A stretch of DNA of 64,000 nucleotides, from NCBI RefSeq assembly GCF_000439435.1, contig NC_021846.1, forward strand, positions 992,001 to 1,056,000, in the 5' to 3' direction. This document shows positions 24,327 to 34,272 of this stretch, one piece after another. The notes below the pieces were generated by a model. That model was given only the letters and a program-made list of their open reading frames with translations. It ran no database searches and was not told the origin of the DNA. This DNA comes from Spiroplasma taiwanense CT-1. Its GTDB lineage: Bacteria > Bacillota_I > Bacilli_A > Mycoplasmatales > Mycoplasmataceae. The translations under genes and the position numbers were made by a program. How positions within the stretch are numbered: the first letter of the stretch is position 1; every line of letters starts with the position of its first letter.

Positions 24327-25665
24327 ATTTATTCAACAATTCAAACATTGTTTTTAACATTGGTGCTCTTCCACGTTTATTTCTATCTGCTGTTGCTGCA
24401 ATATCTAAATGTATATATTCTTTTGATTCTGCAAAAGAATCTAAAAATGCTGCAGCTGTTGAAGAACCCGCTTCTCTTCCTGGTTCTGAATTTGCTAAGT
24501 CCGCAACTTTCGAACATTGCATTTCTTTTAAGTGTTCTTCAATTAAAGGTTGTCTTCAAATATTTTCTTGCGCTTTTTTAGCAGCATTACTAAATTCATT
24601 ATGAAAAACATCTTGTTTAGAAAAAGTACCTGTAAATCATCTTCCTAATGCAATAGCTATTGCTCCTGTTAATGTTGCAACTGTAATTGCTCTTTCTGCT
24701 TTTTCATTTCTAATTGCATAGGTAATACCATCAGCTAAAACTAATCTACCTTCAGCATCTGTATTTGTAATTTCAACTGTTTGTCCATTCATTGATTTAA
24801 TTACAGATTCAGTTAAAGTGGCACTTCCCCCAATTCTATTATCAGTTAACATTGCAATTGAAACAACATTACATTTGGCTTTTGCTTTTGCAAGAGCCAT
24901 AACAGTTGAAGAAACTATTGCAGCCCCTGACATATCAAATTTCATATTTTCAAGAAAATTAGATGGTTTTAGATTATATCCCCCAGTATCAAAAGTTATT
25001 CCTTTACCCACTAATGCAGTTCTTTTTTGTGAAGAATCTGAATTATACTCTAAAACTACAACTCTTGGTTCAACATTACTTCCAGCGTTTACTGCTAATA
25101 ATAAACCCATTCCCATTTCTTCAATTTGTTTTTTATTATAAATAGTAACTTTAATTCCATTAATTTCTTTTGCCTTTGAGGAAATTTTATCTGCTATAGC
25201 AATTGAAGTTCCAATATTTGGTGGAAGATCTTGTAAATCTCTTGCAAAATTTAAATATTCCATTTTTATTAATGAAATATTTAAAAGATCATTAAATTTT
25301 TCATCAATTATAAAATTATAAGAAATTTCTTTCACTTCTTCTTCTTTTTTAAAGACTATCGCTTTATGAGAAGCAAAAATAATTGTTTCAATAACTTTTT
25401 GAAAAACTTCTTCCTTATTATTGAAAATTTTTAAAAAAGAATCAACATCTACATTTAAATTATATTTATTTGAATTAATAAATCTTTCTAAATTACTTTC
25501 TAATTGATCAATAGATACATTATCTGCTAAATAGAAATAAATTTTTTTATCTTCGCTTATTAGGGAAGCTACTCCACTTTCTTTAATAACTAATTCATTC
25601 AATTTATCTTTTGAGCTAACAGCAGATAAAGTTAATGAGTGGTTACCCTTATTTATATTTATCAT
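24325..25665 (-). CDS. pepA: Leucyl aminopeptidase (M17)
   Basis: The 446-residue enzyme contains the M17 signature NTDAEGRLVLADG at about 300-312, plus GKGITFDTGGYNLKPS and the metal ligands in MKFDMSGAA. It removes N-terminal residues from peptides in the cytoplasm, usually as a hexamer. The N-terminal domain is divergent, as is usual in mollicutes. GGAGAG lies upstream of the ATG. Downstream is pepF; upstream is the GIY-YIG gene. Confidence 0.96.
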
Positions 25666-25721
25666 TTTTTCTCTCCTTTAAATACAAGAATATAATACAC
25701 CTTTTAATAAGCAATAGAAAT

Positions 25722-26300
25722 CTAATTTATAATAAAAATCTCTTTGCATTCATTATTTTTACATTTTCCATAAATATAAATTAGCAAATTCAAACTATTT
25801 TTATCATAAGTCATATAACTTCTAGTATTACCATGGCCATTTGGACACTTTAATTTTTTATTAACTAATTTAGAATTTAAATTAAAAAATTTAGATTTAA
25901 AAATATAAATATAATAAGTCTCTTTCATTAATCTAAGATTTTGATCTTCAATTTCATCTAGTATTAAAAAATTTATTTGATTTGATGAAATTATTTTTTT
26001 TCTCATTTTAGAATATAACCTATTTTTAGAATTAAAATTTCTTAAATGTTGTTTTATTCTTTGCCCCAAATCTTTTGATTCACCAACATATGTAAAATTT
26101 AAATTTTTATTTTCAATTGAATATAGTAAATATACTCCAGCAACTTTATTTTTTGCCAGTTCCATAATATCAATTTTTTTATTTTTTTCAATTAATTCTT
26201 GAATTATTTTTTTACAATATTGTTCTGAAATATCTTTATATTTCAAATCTCTTGAAGTTTTTATTTTTCAAATTAATTTATATTCATTTTTTAAATCCAT
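25722..26300 (-). CDS. GIY-YIG nuclease-domain protein with C-terminal Cys/His motif
   Basis: The 192-residue protein has a GIY-YIG core: GVYLL (about 55), YVGES (about 71) and a downstream LGQRIKQHL with the conserved Arg and His. This is the fold of UvrC and homing or repair nucleases, but no other UvrC domain is present. The C-terminal 45 residues contain CPNGHG and later CKNNEC, a possible zinc-binding site. The ATG at 26300 needs one TGA read as Trp; no strong Shine-Dalgarno is seen and a TTG at 26246 is an alternative. It lies between pepA and tuf. The role, in repair or restriction, is unknown. Confidence 0.8.
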
Positions 26301-26340
26301 AAATTCATTATATCTTTATAACATAATTATATTTAATTAA

Positions 26341-26372
26341 AATTAAAAAACCCTTTAAAGGGTTTTTTAATT
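26341..26372 (-). terminator. Terminator of tuf
   Basis: A perfect 32-nt palindrome with AAAAAACCC/GGGTTTTTT at its core lies directly after the tuf stop. It is bidirectional by symmetry. Confidence 0.92.
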
Positions 26373-26377
26373 TTAAT

Positions 26378-27565
26378 TTAATCTACAATTGAAACAACAG
26401 TTCCAGCACCGATTGTTCTTCCACCTTCACGAATTGAGAATTTTGTTCCTTGTTCAACAGCAATTGGTTTAATTAATTCAATTACTAATTCAACATTATC
26501 TCCTGGTAAAACCATATCTATTCCAGTTGGTAAATGAACTTCTCCAGTAACATCTGTTGTACGGAAATAGAATTGAGGACGATATTTATTAAAGAACGGT
26601 TTGTGACGTCCACCTTCTTCTTGAGTTAATGCATAAACAGAAGCATTTAGTTTTGTATGAGGTTTAATTGTTCCTGGTTTTGCAAGAACTTGACCACGTT
26701 CAATATCATTTCTGTCTACTCCTCTTAATAATGCTCCAACATTATCTCCAGCTTGTGCTTGATCTAATAATTTTCTAAACATTTCTAATCCAGTAACAAC
26801 AACTTTTTTGCTATCTTCTACTAATCCAACTATTTCAACTTCTTCGTTAACTTTAACAATTCCTCTTTCAACTCTACCAGTTGCAACTGTTCCACGCCCT
26901 GTAATAGTAAATACATCTTCTACAGGCATTAAGAAAGTTTTATCTGTATCACGAGCTGGAGTAGGAATATATGCGTCAACTGCAGCCATTAATTCTTCCA
27001 CTTTTTCAACTCATTTTGCATCACCATTCAATGCTCCTAAAGCTGAACCACGAATTACTGGTGCTCCATCTCCATCGAAATCATATGCTGATAATAAGTC
27101 TCTAACTTCCATTTCAACTAAATCGATTAATTCTTCGTCGTCTACCATATCACATTTATTTAAAAATACTGTAATTGCTGGTACTCCTACTTGTCTTGAT
27201 AATAGAATGTGTTCTCTTGTTTGAGGCATTGGCCCATCAGTTGCTGCAACAACTAAGATTGCACCATCCATTTGGGCTGCTCCTGTGATCATATTTTTAA
27301 CATAATCGGCATGTCCTGGACAGTCAACGTGAGCGTAGTGTCTATTTTCTGTTTTATATTCAACGTGAGAAGTATTAATTGTAATACCTCTTTCTCTTTC
27401 TTCTGGTGCGTTATCGATGTTTGCATAATCTTTAAATTCTGCTCCACCTTTTGCTGCTAATACTTTAGTAATTGCAGCTGTTAAAGTAGTTTTACCGTGG
27501 TCAACGTGTCCAATTGTTCCAATGTTAACATGAGGTAAACTACGGTCAAAAGCTTCTTTTGCCAT
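26378..27565 (-). CDS. tuf: Elongation factor Tu
   Basis: The 395-residue GTPase delivers aminoacyl-tRNA to the ribosome. G1 GHVDHGKT, G3 DCPGHADY and G4 NKCD are present, followed by domains II and III ending in [10 protein letters not shown]. The ATG at 27565 begins [14 protein letters not shown], the family start, with AAAGGA 9 nt before it; an in-frame ATG nine bases earlier lacks that spacing. It has its own promoter and terminator although it follows fusA. Confidence 0.98.
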
Positions 27566-27613
27566 GTTTTTCATTCCTTTCATTTTGTTATTTACGACAA
27601 AATGTCATAAATA

Positions 27614-27641
27614 ATTATAATTGATTTTATTTAAAGTACAA
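27614..27641 (-). promoter_or_regulatory. Promoter of tuf
   Basis: On the minus strand TTGTAC (27636-27641) and TATAAT (27614-27619) are separated by 16 bp, about 50 nt before the ATG. The leader then contains a small GACA/TGTC hairpin near 27595-27605. Confidence 0.65.
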
Positions 27642-27669
27642 TATTTTTTTGTATTTGAGAAATATAAAA

Positions 27670-29739
27670 CTATTTACCTGATTTTTTAATAATTTCTTCA
27701 GCAATACTTTTTGGTACTTCATTATAGTGACTAAAAATCATTGTATAATTTCCACGTCCTTGTGTAAATGAACGCAATTCTGTTGCATAACCAAACATTT
27801 CTGAAAGAGGAACTTTTGATTTAACAGTTTGTGCATTTCCCCTTTGTTCTGAACCCTCAATTAATCCACGTTTTGATGAAATATTTCCCATTACATCTCC
27901 ATAGTATTCATCAGGAACAGTTACTTCTACTGACATAATTGGTTCTAAAAGAACAGGATTTGTTCTTTTAGCAGCTTCTTTTAACGCCAATGAAGCTGCA
28001 ATTTTATATGCCATCTCATTTGAATCGACATCATGGTATGAACCATCAACAATTGTTGCTTTAACATCAATCATTGGAAATCCTGCAATTACACCATTTT
28101 GCAATGCATTTTGTAAACCAACTTTTGCTGCATTAATATATTCTTTTGAAATTTTTCCACCAACAATTTTATCAACTCATTCGAATCCTTTGTCATGGTT
28201 TGGTTCAAATTCAATCACAACGTGCCCATATTGTCCACGACCACCTGATTGTTTAACATATTTTCCTTCAGCTTTAGTAGCTTGTTTTATTGTTTCACGA
28301 TATGAAACCTGAGGAACTCCAACATTAGTTTCAACTTTAAATTCTCGTCTTAAACGATCAACAATAATATCTAAGTGTAATTCACCCATTCCTGCTATAA
28401 TTGTTTGTCCAGTTTCTTCATCTGTATAAGTTCTAAAAGTTGGATCTTCTTCTGAAAGTTTGTTTAATGAAATTCCTAATTTTTCTTGATCAGCTTTTGT
28501 TTTTGGTTCAAGTGCTAAATGTATAACCGGTTCTGGAAATACCATTGACTCAAGAATAATTGAATTTTTTTCATCACTTAAAGTATCTCCAGTTGTTGTA
28601 TCTTTTAATCCTACAGCTGCTGCGATATCTCCTGCATAAACTTCTTCAATTTCTTCACGATTATTTGCATGCATTTTTAATAAGCGGCCTACACGCTCTT
28701 TTTTATCTTTTGTAGCATTTAATACATAACTACCCTTTGTTAAAATTCCAGAATAAACTCTGAAAAATGTTAATTTACCAACAAATGGATCTGTCATTAT
28801 TTTAAAAGCTAATGCTGAAAATGGTTCAGTATCTGATGAGTGTCTAATTGCTGCTTCTCCATTTAATAATGTTCCATTAATTGCAGGAACATCTAATGGT
28901 GAAGGCAAGTAATCAACAACAGCATTTAAAAGTAATTTAACTCCCTTATTTTTGAATGCAGAACCAGCTAAAACTGGGAAGAACTCAGCTGATATAACTC
29001 CTTTGCGAATTGCTGATTTTAATTCAGGTATAGTTATTTCACCACCATCTAAAAATTTCATCATTAATTCTTCATCATATTCAACTGCAACTTCAATAAG
29101 TTTGCTTCTTAATTCTTCTGCTAAATCTTTTAAATCACTTGGAATTTCAATTTTTGTAGCAATTTCATCTGCTTCACCATCAAAACCCCATGCTTCCATT
29201 TCAACTAAATCAATTATTCCTGAAAATTGATCTTCAGCTCCCATTGGTAATTGAATTGGAGCTGCTTTTGCACCCAATCTATCTCCGATTGTTTTCACTG
29301 AATATAAAAAATCAGCTCCTATTTTATCCATTTTATTTACAAAGACAATTCTTGGTACTTTATAAGTTGTTGCCTGTCTTCAAACTGTTTCAGTTTGAGG
29401 TTCAACACCACTTTGACCATCAAGTACTGCAACAGCACCATCAAGAACTCTTAAAGATCTTTCAACTTCAACTGTAAAGTCAACGTGACCTGGAGTGTCA
29501 ATAATATTAAAACGATGATCAGCTCAAAACGCTGTTGTTGCAGCAGAAGTAATTGTTATACCACGTTCTTGTTCTTGTGCCATTCAATCCATTTGTGATT
29601 CTCCCTCATGGGTTTCACCAATTTTATGAATTTTACCTGTGTGAAATAAAATACGTTCTGTTGTTGTTGTTTTTCCAGCATCAATATGAGCCATAATACC
29701 AAAGTTTCGAGTCATTTCTAAACTATATTCTCTTGGCAT
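27670..29739 (-). CDS. fusA: Elongation factor G
   Basis: The 689-residue GTPase drives translocation. It begins [25 protein letters not shown] with the G1 loop AHIDAGKT, then DTPGHVDF and NKMDK. Domain IV includes [15 protein letters not shown] and the tail EEIIKKSGK. Length is normal. AAGGAG precedes the ATG. It follows rpsG in the str operon. Confidence 0.98.
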
Positions 29740-29762
29740 ATTTTTTTCTCCTTATTTAAATT

Positions 29763-30230
<468 letters not shown>

Positions 30231-30277
30231 ATTTTTTAACTCCTTTCCTTTTATACTAATGTGCTAATTTTACACAA

Positions 30278-30697
30278 TTATTTTTTTTCTTTTGGTCTTT
30301 TTGTTCCATATAATGAACGAGATTGCATTCTTCCATTAACTCCTGTTGTATCCAAAGTACCACGAATTATATGATAACGAACCCCCGGTAAATCTTTTAC
30401 TCTTCCTCCACGAATTAAAACAACACTATGTTCTTGTAGATTGTGACCTTCACCTGGAATATATGCTGTTACTTCCATTCCATTAGTTAATCTAACCCTT
30501 GCATATTTACGTAAAGCAGAGTTAGGTTTTTTGGGAGTCATAGTTGCAACCCTTGTACATACACCTCTTTTTTGAGGAGCAGATAATCTAGTAACTTTTT
30601 TAAGTAAAGTATTCACACCTCTATTAAGAGCTGGAGCTTTAGTTTTTCAAGTTTTAGCTTTTCTTGGTTTTCTAACTAATTGATTAATTGTTGCCAT
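30278..30697 (-). CDS. rpsL: 30S ribosomal protein S12
   Basis: The 139-residue decoding-centre protein contains [20 protein letters not shown] and the conserved loops mutated in streptomycin resistance elsewhere (KKPNS with Lys; [13 protein letters not shown] with Lys). It begins [13 protein letters not shown] after AAAGGAGG. First gene of the str operon, directly behind a leader hairpin. Confidence 0.98.
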
Positions 30698-30715
30698 TTA
30701 AGTTTCCTCCTTTCC

Positions 30716-30734
30716 ACAATACCAAGTGTATTGT
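30716..30734 (-). promoter_or_regulatory. Leader hairpin before rpsL
   Basis: ACAATAC (30716-30722) and GTATTGT (30728-30734) form a perfect 7-bp stem with a 5-nt loop. It ends a few bases before AAAGGAGG of rpsL and so could restrict ribosome entry. It resembles in position the hairpin before rpsJ. A regulatory role is inferred. Confidence 0.5.
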
Positions 30735-30744
30735 AAGCACACAA

Positions 30745-30755
30745 ATTATATTATA
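30745..30755 (-). promoter_or_regulatory. -10 region of the str operon
   Basis: Two overlapping TATAAT copies are read on the minus strand, upstream of the leader hairpin. A -35 hexamer is not clear in the A+T-rich sequence. Confidence 0.4.
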
Positions 30756-30793
30756 TATCAAAAAATATAATATACTAAGTTAATATTAAAAAA

Positions 30794-31537
30794 TTAATAC
30801 ATTATGATATTAGGCAATATATTATCGAAAGCTTCTTTTGTCATCATCTCTTCTTGAAGCGGATAAATTAGTATTAACTCTAATAAAAAATTAAATAAAT
30901 AATATGCATTGATATACTCCATCAATAATTTCATTCTTTTAGGAGTAAACTCATCTTCAATGGATGTTGCAAATTTTTGGTAACTTTGTTGGTAACTTTG
31001 ATTAAATTCTATTAAATTTTCCATTAACTTAGTAAACGCCAATTCAGCACTCATTTGAGAAATTTTAATTAAAAAATTATTAGTTGAATTAAATATTTTC
31101 TGAGGATCATTTAGTAATTGTAGTTCGTCAAATTTTTTTAATAATTCATTTGATTTCATACCTAGTGCTTGAACTGAGGTACCTATTATTACATCAACTC
31201 CTGCAGTTGATGTAATAATTTTACTATCAATTTTTTCAGTTTCAAGATTTCTTTGAATTGAAAATAATACAATTAATGAATTTTGTAAAATTGACAGTAA
31301 ATGTGTTATGATGATGCTTTTTTCATTTTGTTGTCAATCATTAAAAGTTTTATCTAAAGAAATTCCTAAGTTTTCAATATCTTCCTTTTTTTGCAATTGT
31401 GGATTTTTTACAAAAAAATCTTTAATAAGTTCAGGAATTTCAAAATCTTTATTTACATTCATTTTAAAATTTTGATATACATTATTTACCTTAGTAATAA
31501 TTAAATTTTCATAATTTATTGGTTTAATTTCCTTCAT
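30794..31537 (-). CDS. Hypothetical helical protein (247 aa)
   Basis: I do not recognise this protein. It starts MKEIKPINYENLIITKVNN (an earlier in-frame ATG at 31558 has no ribosome site, while AAAGAG precedes 31537) and includes one TGA Trp. The sequence looks mainly alpha-helical. A moderately hydrophobic stretch near 215-232 (YYLFNFLLELILIYPL) may be buried or membrane-associated. The pattern of Asn, Gln and short amphipathic helices loosely recalls phage tail or flagellar-chaperone-like bundles, but nothing specific. It lies upstream of the str operon and is divergent from the gene at 31612. Confidence 0.65.
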
Positions 31538-31611
31538 AAAAGTCTCTTTTCTATACATATAAATAATACTATAATTTCATATTATAATATTTAATAAGGA
31601 GAATGATTAAA

Positions 31612-32748
31612 ATGGTATGAGGAGAATCAAATTCACGAGATTTTCTTGATTGAGCTGATTTTTGTAGAAATAACTCTATTAAGCAAAGAGGCATTTTAAC
31701 AACTAATGGACCAAATTTTGCAAATGATAAAAACTCGTCACAATATAATTCTGTAAAAACAACTATTTTAGATGTAATTCAAAAAAATAGATCAATCAGT
31801 ATTCAACAATTATATAATATTTTGCCTGATAGTATAGTTGCCAATCCGACTTCAAAACACGTTATTTTGCAACTATATTTTGAAGATAATTTACAAATTC
31901 AAGGGCAACAAAAAAATAATGATTCTAGGGAATCAAATTTTGTTGTTGTTTTTGTAAAAAAACAACAACAATCTATTCCTAAACCACAAATGAATAAAAA
32001 AGTAGAAAGAAAGCAATCTAACATAGAGGATTTAATAGATAATAACTGAAGAACAACCGGTAGAAAACTAAAATTTGATAAAATGGAAAAAGAGGAAAAG
32101 AAAAATTTAAATATAAATTTAAAAAAAACTAATCCAACAACAACAAATAAACCTGCAGAAAAACCAAATATAGATGTGAGAAATATTAATAAATTTGAAC
32201 CACCTAAAGAGGAAACTATTAGAGCTTTACCAAAAGAAAATAATAAAGTTGAAATAACAAAAAATAATAATATTAATTACATTCAAGTACCAATTTTTAA
32301 ACCAGAACCTGAAAAAATAGTTGAACCTCCATCAATTAATTTAAATTTACATTTTAAGCCTGAACCACCTAAAAAGGAAATTATTTTTGAAGATAAAATT
32401 TTTTATGGTTTAAGTGCATTTGACTTATACTATATTGAAGCATTTCTAACAGATGCAATAATTAAGGAAAGGAAATTTAAAACAAAAATTGATTATATTA
32501 AACAAAAGGTAAGATTAAAGGCGGATATAAAGTATTTAGAAGAAAAACAAAATACAAACATAGCAATAACAATTTTAATTTTATTAAGTTGTCTAATAAT
32601 TATTGGAATAATTATTCTTGCAATAAAAGCAAAAAATAAAATTAGAAAGAAAGCAATAAAAATTTATAATGAAAATTTAAAAATGAAAGGCTATGATAAT
32701 TTAAAAAAAGAGCTTAAAGAAAAATATTCAAAAATTATAGATTTTTAA
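31612..32748 (+). CDS. Membrane-anchored protein with possible N-terminal winged helix (378 aa)
   Basis: Unrecognised. It starts at the ATG at 31612, ten bases after AAGGAG; the in-frame ATG at 31603 is too close to it. Three TGA codons near the start are Trp. Residues about 45-90 (TTILDVIQKNRSISIQQLYNIL...) have helix-helix-strand spacing like a winged-helix domain. Residues 115-255 are a Pro/Lys/Asn/Glu-rich, probably disordered linker. A helical segment follows, then one strongly hydrophobic helix at about 322-344 and a basic tail. There is no signal peptide. The layout suggests a cytoplasmic domain tethered to the membrane. A TATAAT lies at about 31583. Confidence 0.75.
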
Positions 32749-32752
32749 AAAG

Positions 32753-32779
32753 AAAAGGAACCCTCAAAAGGTTCCTTTT
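32753..32779. terminator. Bidirectional terminator between convergent genes
   Basis: AAAAGGAACC and GGTTCCTTTT form a perfect 10-bp stem with a 7-nt loop. It lies between the plus-strand gene ending at 32748 and the minus-strand gene ending at 32786, so it can serve both. Confidence 0.9.
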
Positions 32780-32785
32780 AAATTA

Positions 32786-32986
32786 TTATAGAGACTGTTT
32801 CTTATAATTACTTTTAGCAATTTTTGCTTCACTTGAAATATTTTTTAATTCTCTCTTTTTTATTTTTAAATCTATCTTAGCTCTTTTAATTGATTCTTTT
32901 GCTTTCTCAATTAAAATTTCTTGATCGTTTTTTTTACTTTTAAATTCATTAAGTACTGCTTTAAAGTCTTCTTTTGATTGTGCCAT
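32786..32986 (-). CDS. Small coiled-coil protein (66 aa)
   Basis: A 66-residue Lys/Glu/Ile-rich peptide beginning MAQSKEDFKAVLNEFKSKK, predicted to be one long helix with heptad-like spacing. AAAGGAG precedes the ATG. No family is recognised. It is the last gene of the five-gene operon that starts at 38246 and is followed by a strong terminator. Confidence 0.7.
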   Translation of the reverse strand: MAQSKEDFKAVLNEFKSKKNDQEILIEKAKESIKRAKIDLKIKKRELKNISSEAKIAKSNYKKQSL

Positions 32987-33060
32987 TTTTTTCTCCTTTA
33001 TAAAAATTGTCCATTTTTTATAAGTTAATTTTAAAACTATTTAAATAATTTGTCAAATAA

Positions 33061-33537
33061 TTATCTATTTTTTAAATCAAAAATAATAAAAAAAATAAAT
33101 GTAAAAATTGTAGTTGCAATATATTGAATAGAATCAATAATTAATTCTAAATACATTGCGGATAAATCAAATAATAAATAAACATAAGCTACATATAATA
33201 AAATTCATAAATAGCAAATAAATACTGCAAAATATTGATTTATTATTTTTCTAAAAAATAAAAATGACACTCCTATTAAAATTTTAATTATAATTGTAAT
33301 CGGAATAAAAATTATACCTCCAGAATATAAATCAATTAAAATTCCACTAATAACTGAAGAAGTTATTAATGTTAAAGGGTTAATTATTTTAAATAAAGAA
33401 AGAAAAATAATATCTGAAAATTGCAAAATGCTTTTACCTGTTATATTTGAAAAAGTAATAACTATAAACCCAATTATAAACATTATGGTGGTTAGAAAGC
33501 CACATAAAACTATTTGTTTTGTACTAATTTTTTTCAT
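33061..33537 (-). CDS. Putative ECF transporter S component-like membrane protein
   Basis: The 158-residue protein has five or six hydrophobic helices. The start MKKISTKQIVLCGFLTTIMF and the FSDIIFLSL...VISGILIDLYSGGIIFIPITIII stretch follow the usual plan of ECF S components, which bind a vitamin or other micronutrient and dock to a shared EcfA/A'/T module. No ECF module genes are nearby, and the substrate is unknown. The ATG overlaps the end of the nuclease gene by 14 bp. Two TGA codons are Trp. Confidence 0.6.
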
Positions 33538-34231
33538 TTTTTTCCTTTAATAAATTATTTATCAATGTAGATATCCTAGATTGTTCCTTTTTTATTGGTT
33601 CACTATATTTCATTAAAACTTGATTTTCTCTTGGATTTAAAATTAAGCAATCTTCTACTTTTAAATTTGATGAATATTCAAACATTTTTTTATGTAAAAA
33701 TAATTGAAAAATGTATTTTTCTATAAAATTTACTTTACTAGTTTTAATATCCATTATAAAAATTTTTTCCTCATTTTGTAAAATCAAGTCTATTGTTCCT
33801 ATAAAGTTACTATCAAAATTTAAATATACAAAAGTTTTTTGGCTATAAATCTTTTGAATATTATATTTATAAATGAACGAATTTATTTCTGTAATCATTT
33901 TTTTTGCTAAATTAATATTTTTTAAGTTTTTGCAAAAATTTATTTCTAAAAATAATCTTTTGGATTTTCTATTTTTTATGCTATTAAAGATCATTTTATT
34001 AACACAATTACTCAATTCAATTGATTTATTAACTACTTCAATTTTTAAATTATTATTAATTAAAAAAGGAAATGCTTCTTGTAAAATTTCAGAAACTTTC
34101 GGTAAAAAAATTAACCCATCATTATTTATATAATCAGTAAGTTTATTTAATATAGTATTTTTTTCTTTAGAAATTAAAAAATAGTTGAAAGCTTCATCAA
34201 TTTCTATAAAATCAGTAATATCAAAAAACAA
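33524..34231 (-). CDS. PD-(D/E)XK nuclease, RecB/Cas4-like
   Basis: A 235-residue protein. The motif FIGTIDLIL, then about 12 residues, then IMDIKTSK fits the RecB/Cas4 nuclease core (GxxD...DxK). A downstream Gln/Tyr-type helix (IFQLFLHKKMFEYS) fits motif QxxxY in degenerate form. No helicase or Cys cluster for an Fe-S site is present. The start is a TTG: two in-frame TTG codons exist, and the second (34231) has AGGA at 8 nt. It lies between an acidic membrane protein and an ECF-S-like protein. Its biological role is unknown. Confidence 0.7.
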   Translation of the reverse strand: MFFDITDFIEIDEAFNYFLISKEKNTILNKLTDYINNDGLIFLPKVSEILQEAFPFLINNNLKIEVVNKSIELSNCVNKMIFNSIKNRKSKRLFLEINFCKNLKNINLAKKMITEINSFIYKYNIQKIYSQKTFVYLNFDSNFIGTIDLILQNEEKIFIMDIKTSKVNFIEKYIFQLFLHKKMFEYSSNLKVEDCLILNPRENQVLMKYSEPIKKEQSRISTLINNLLKEKNEKN

Positions 34232-34272
34232 GTGCAAATTCCTACTTTATAATAAAAAATAATGTTTTATTA

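Noticed and set aside
28291-28308. parS-like near-palindrome (TGTTTCAC...GAAAC)
   Set aside because: It deviates from the parS consensus in the centre and lies inside conserved fusA codons.
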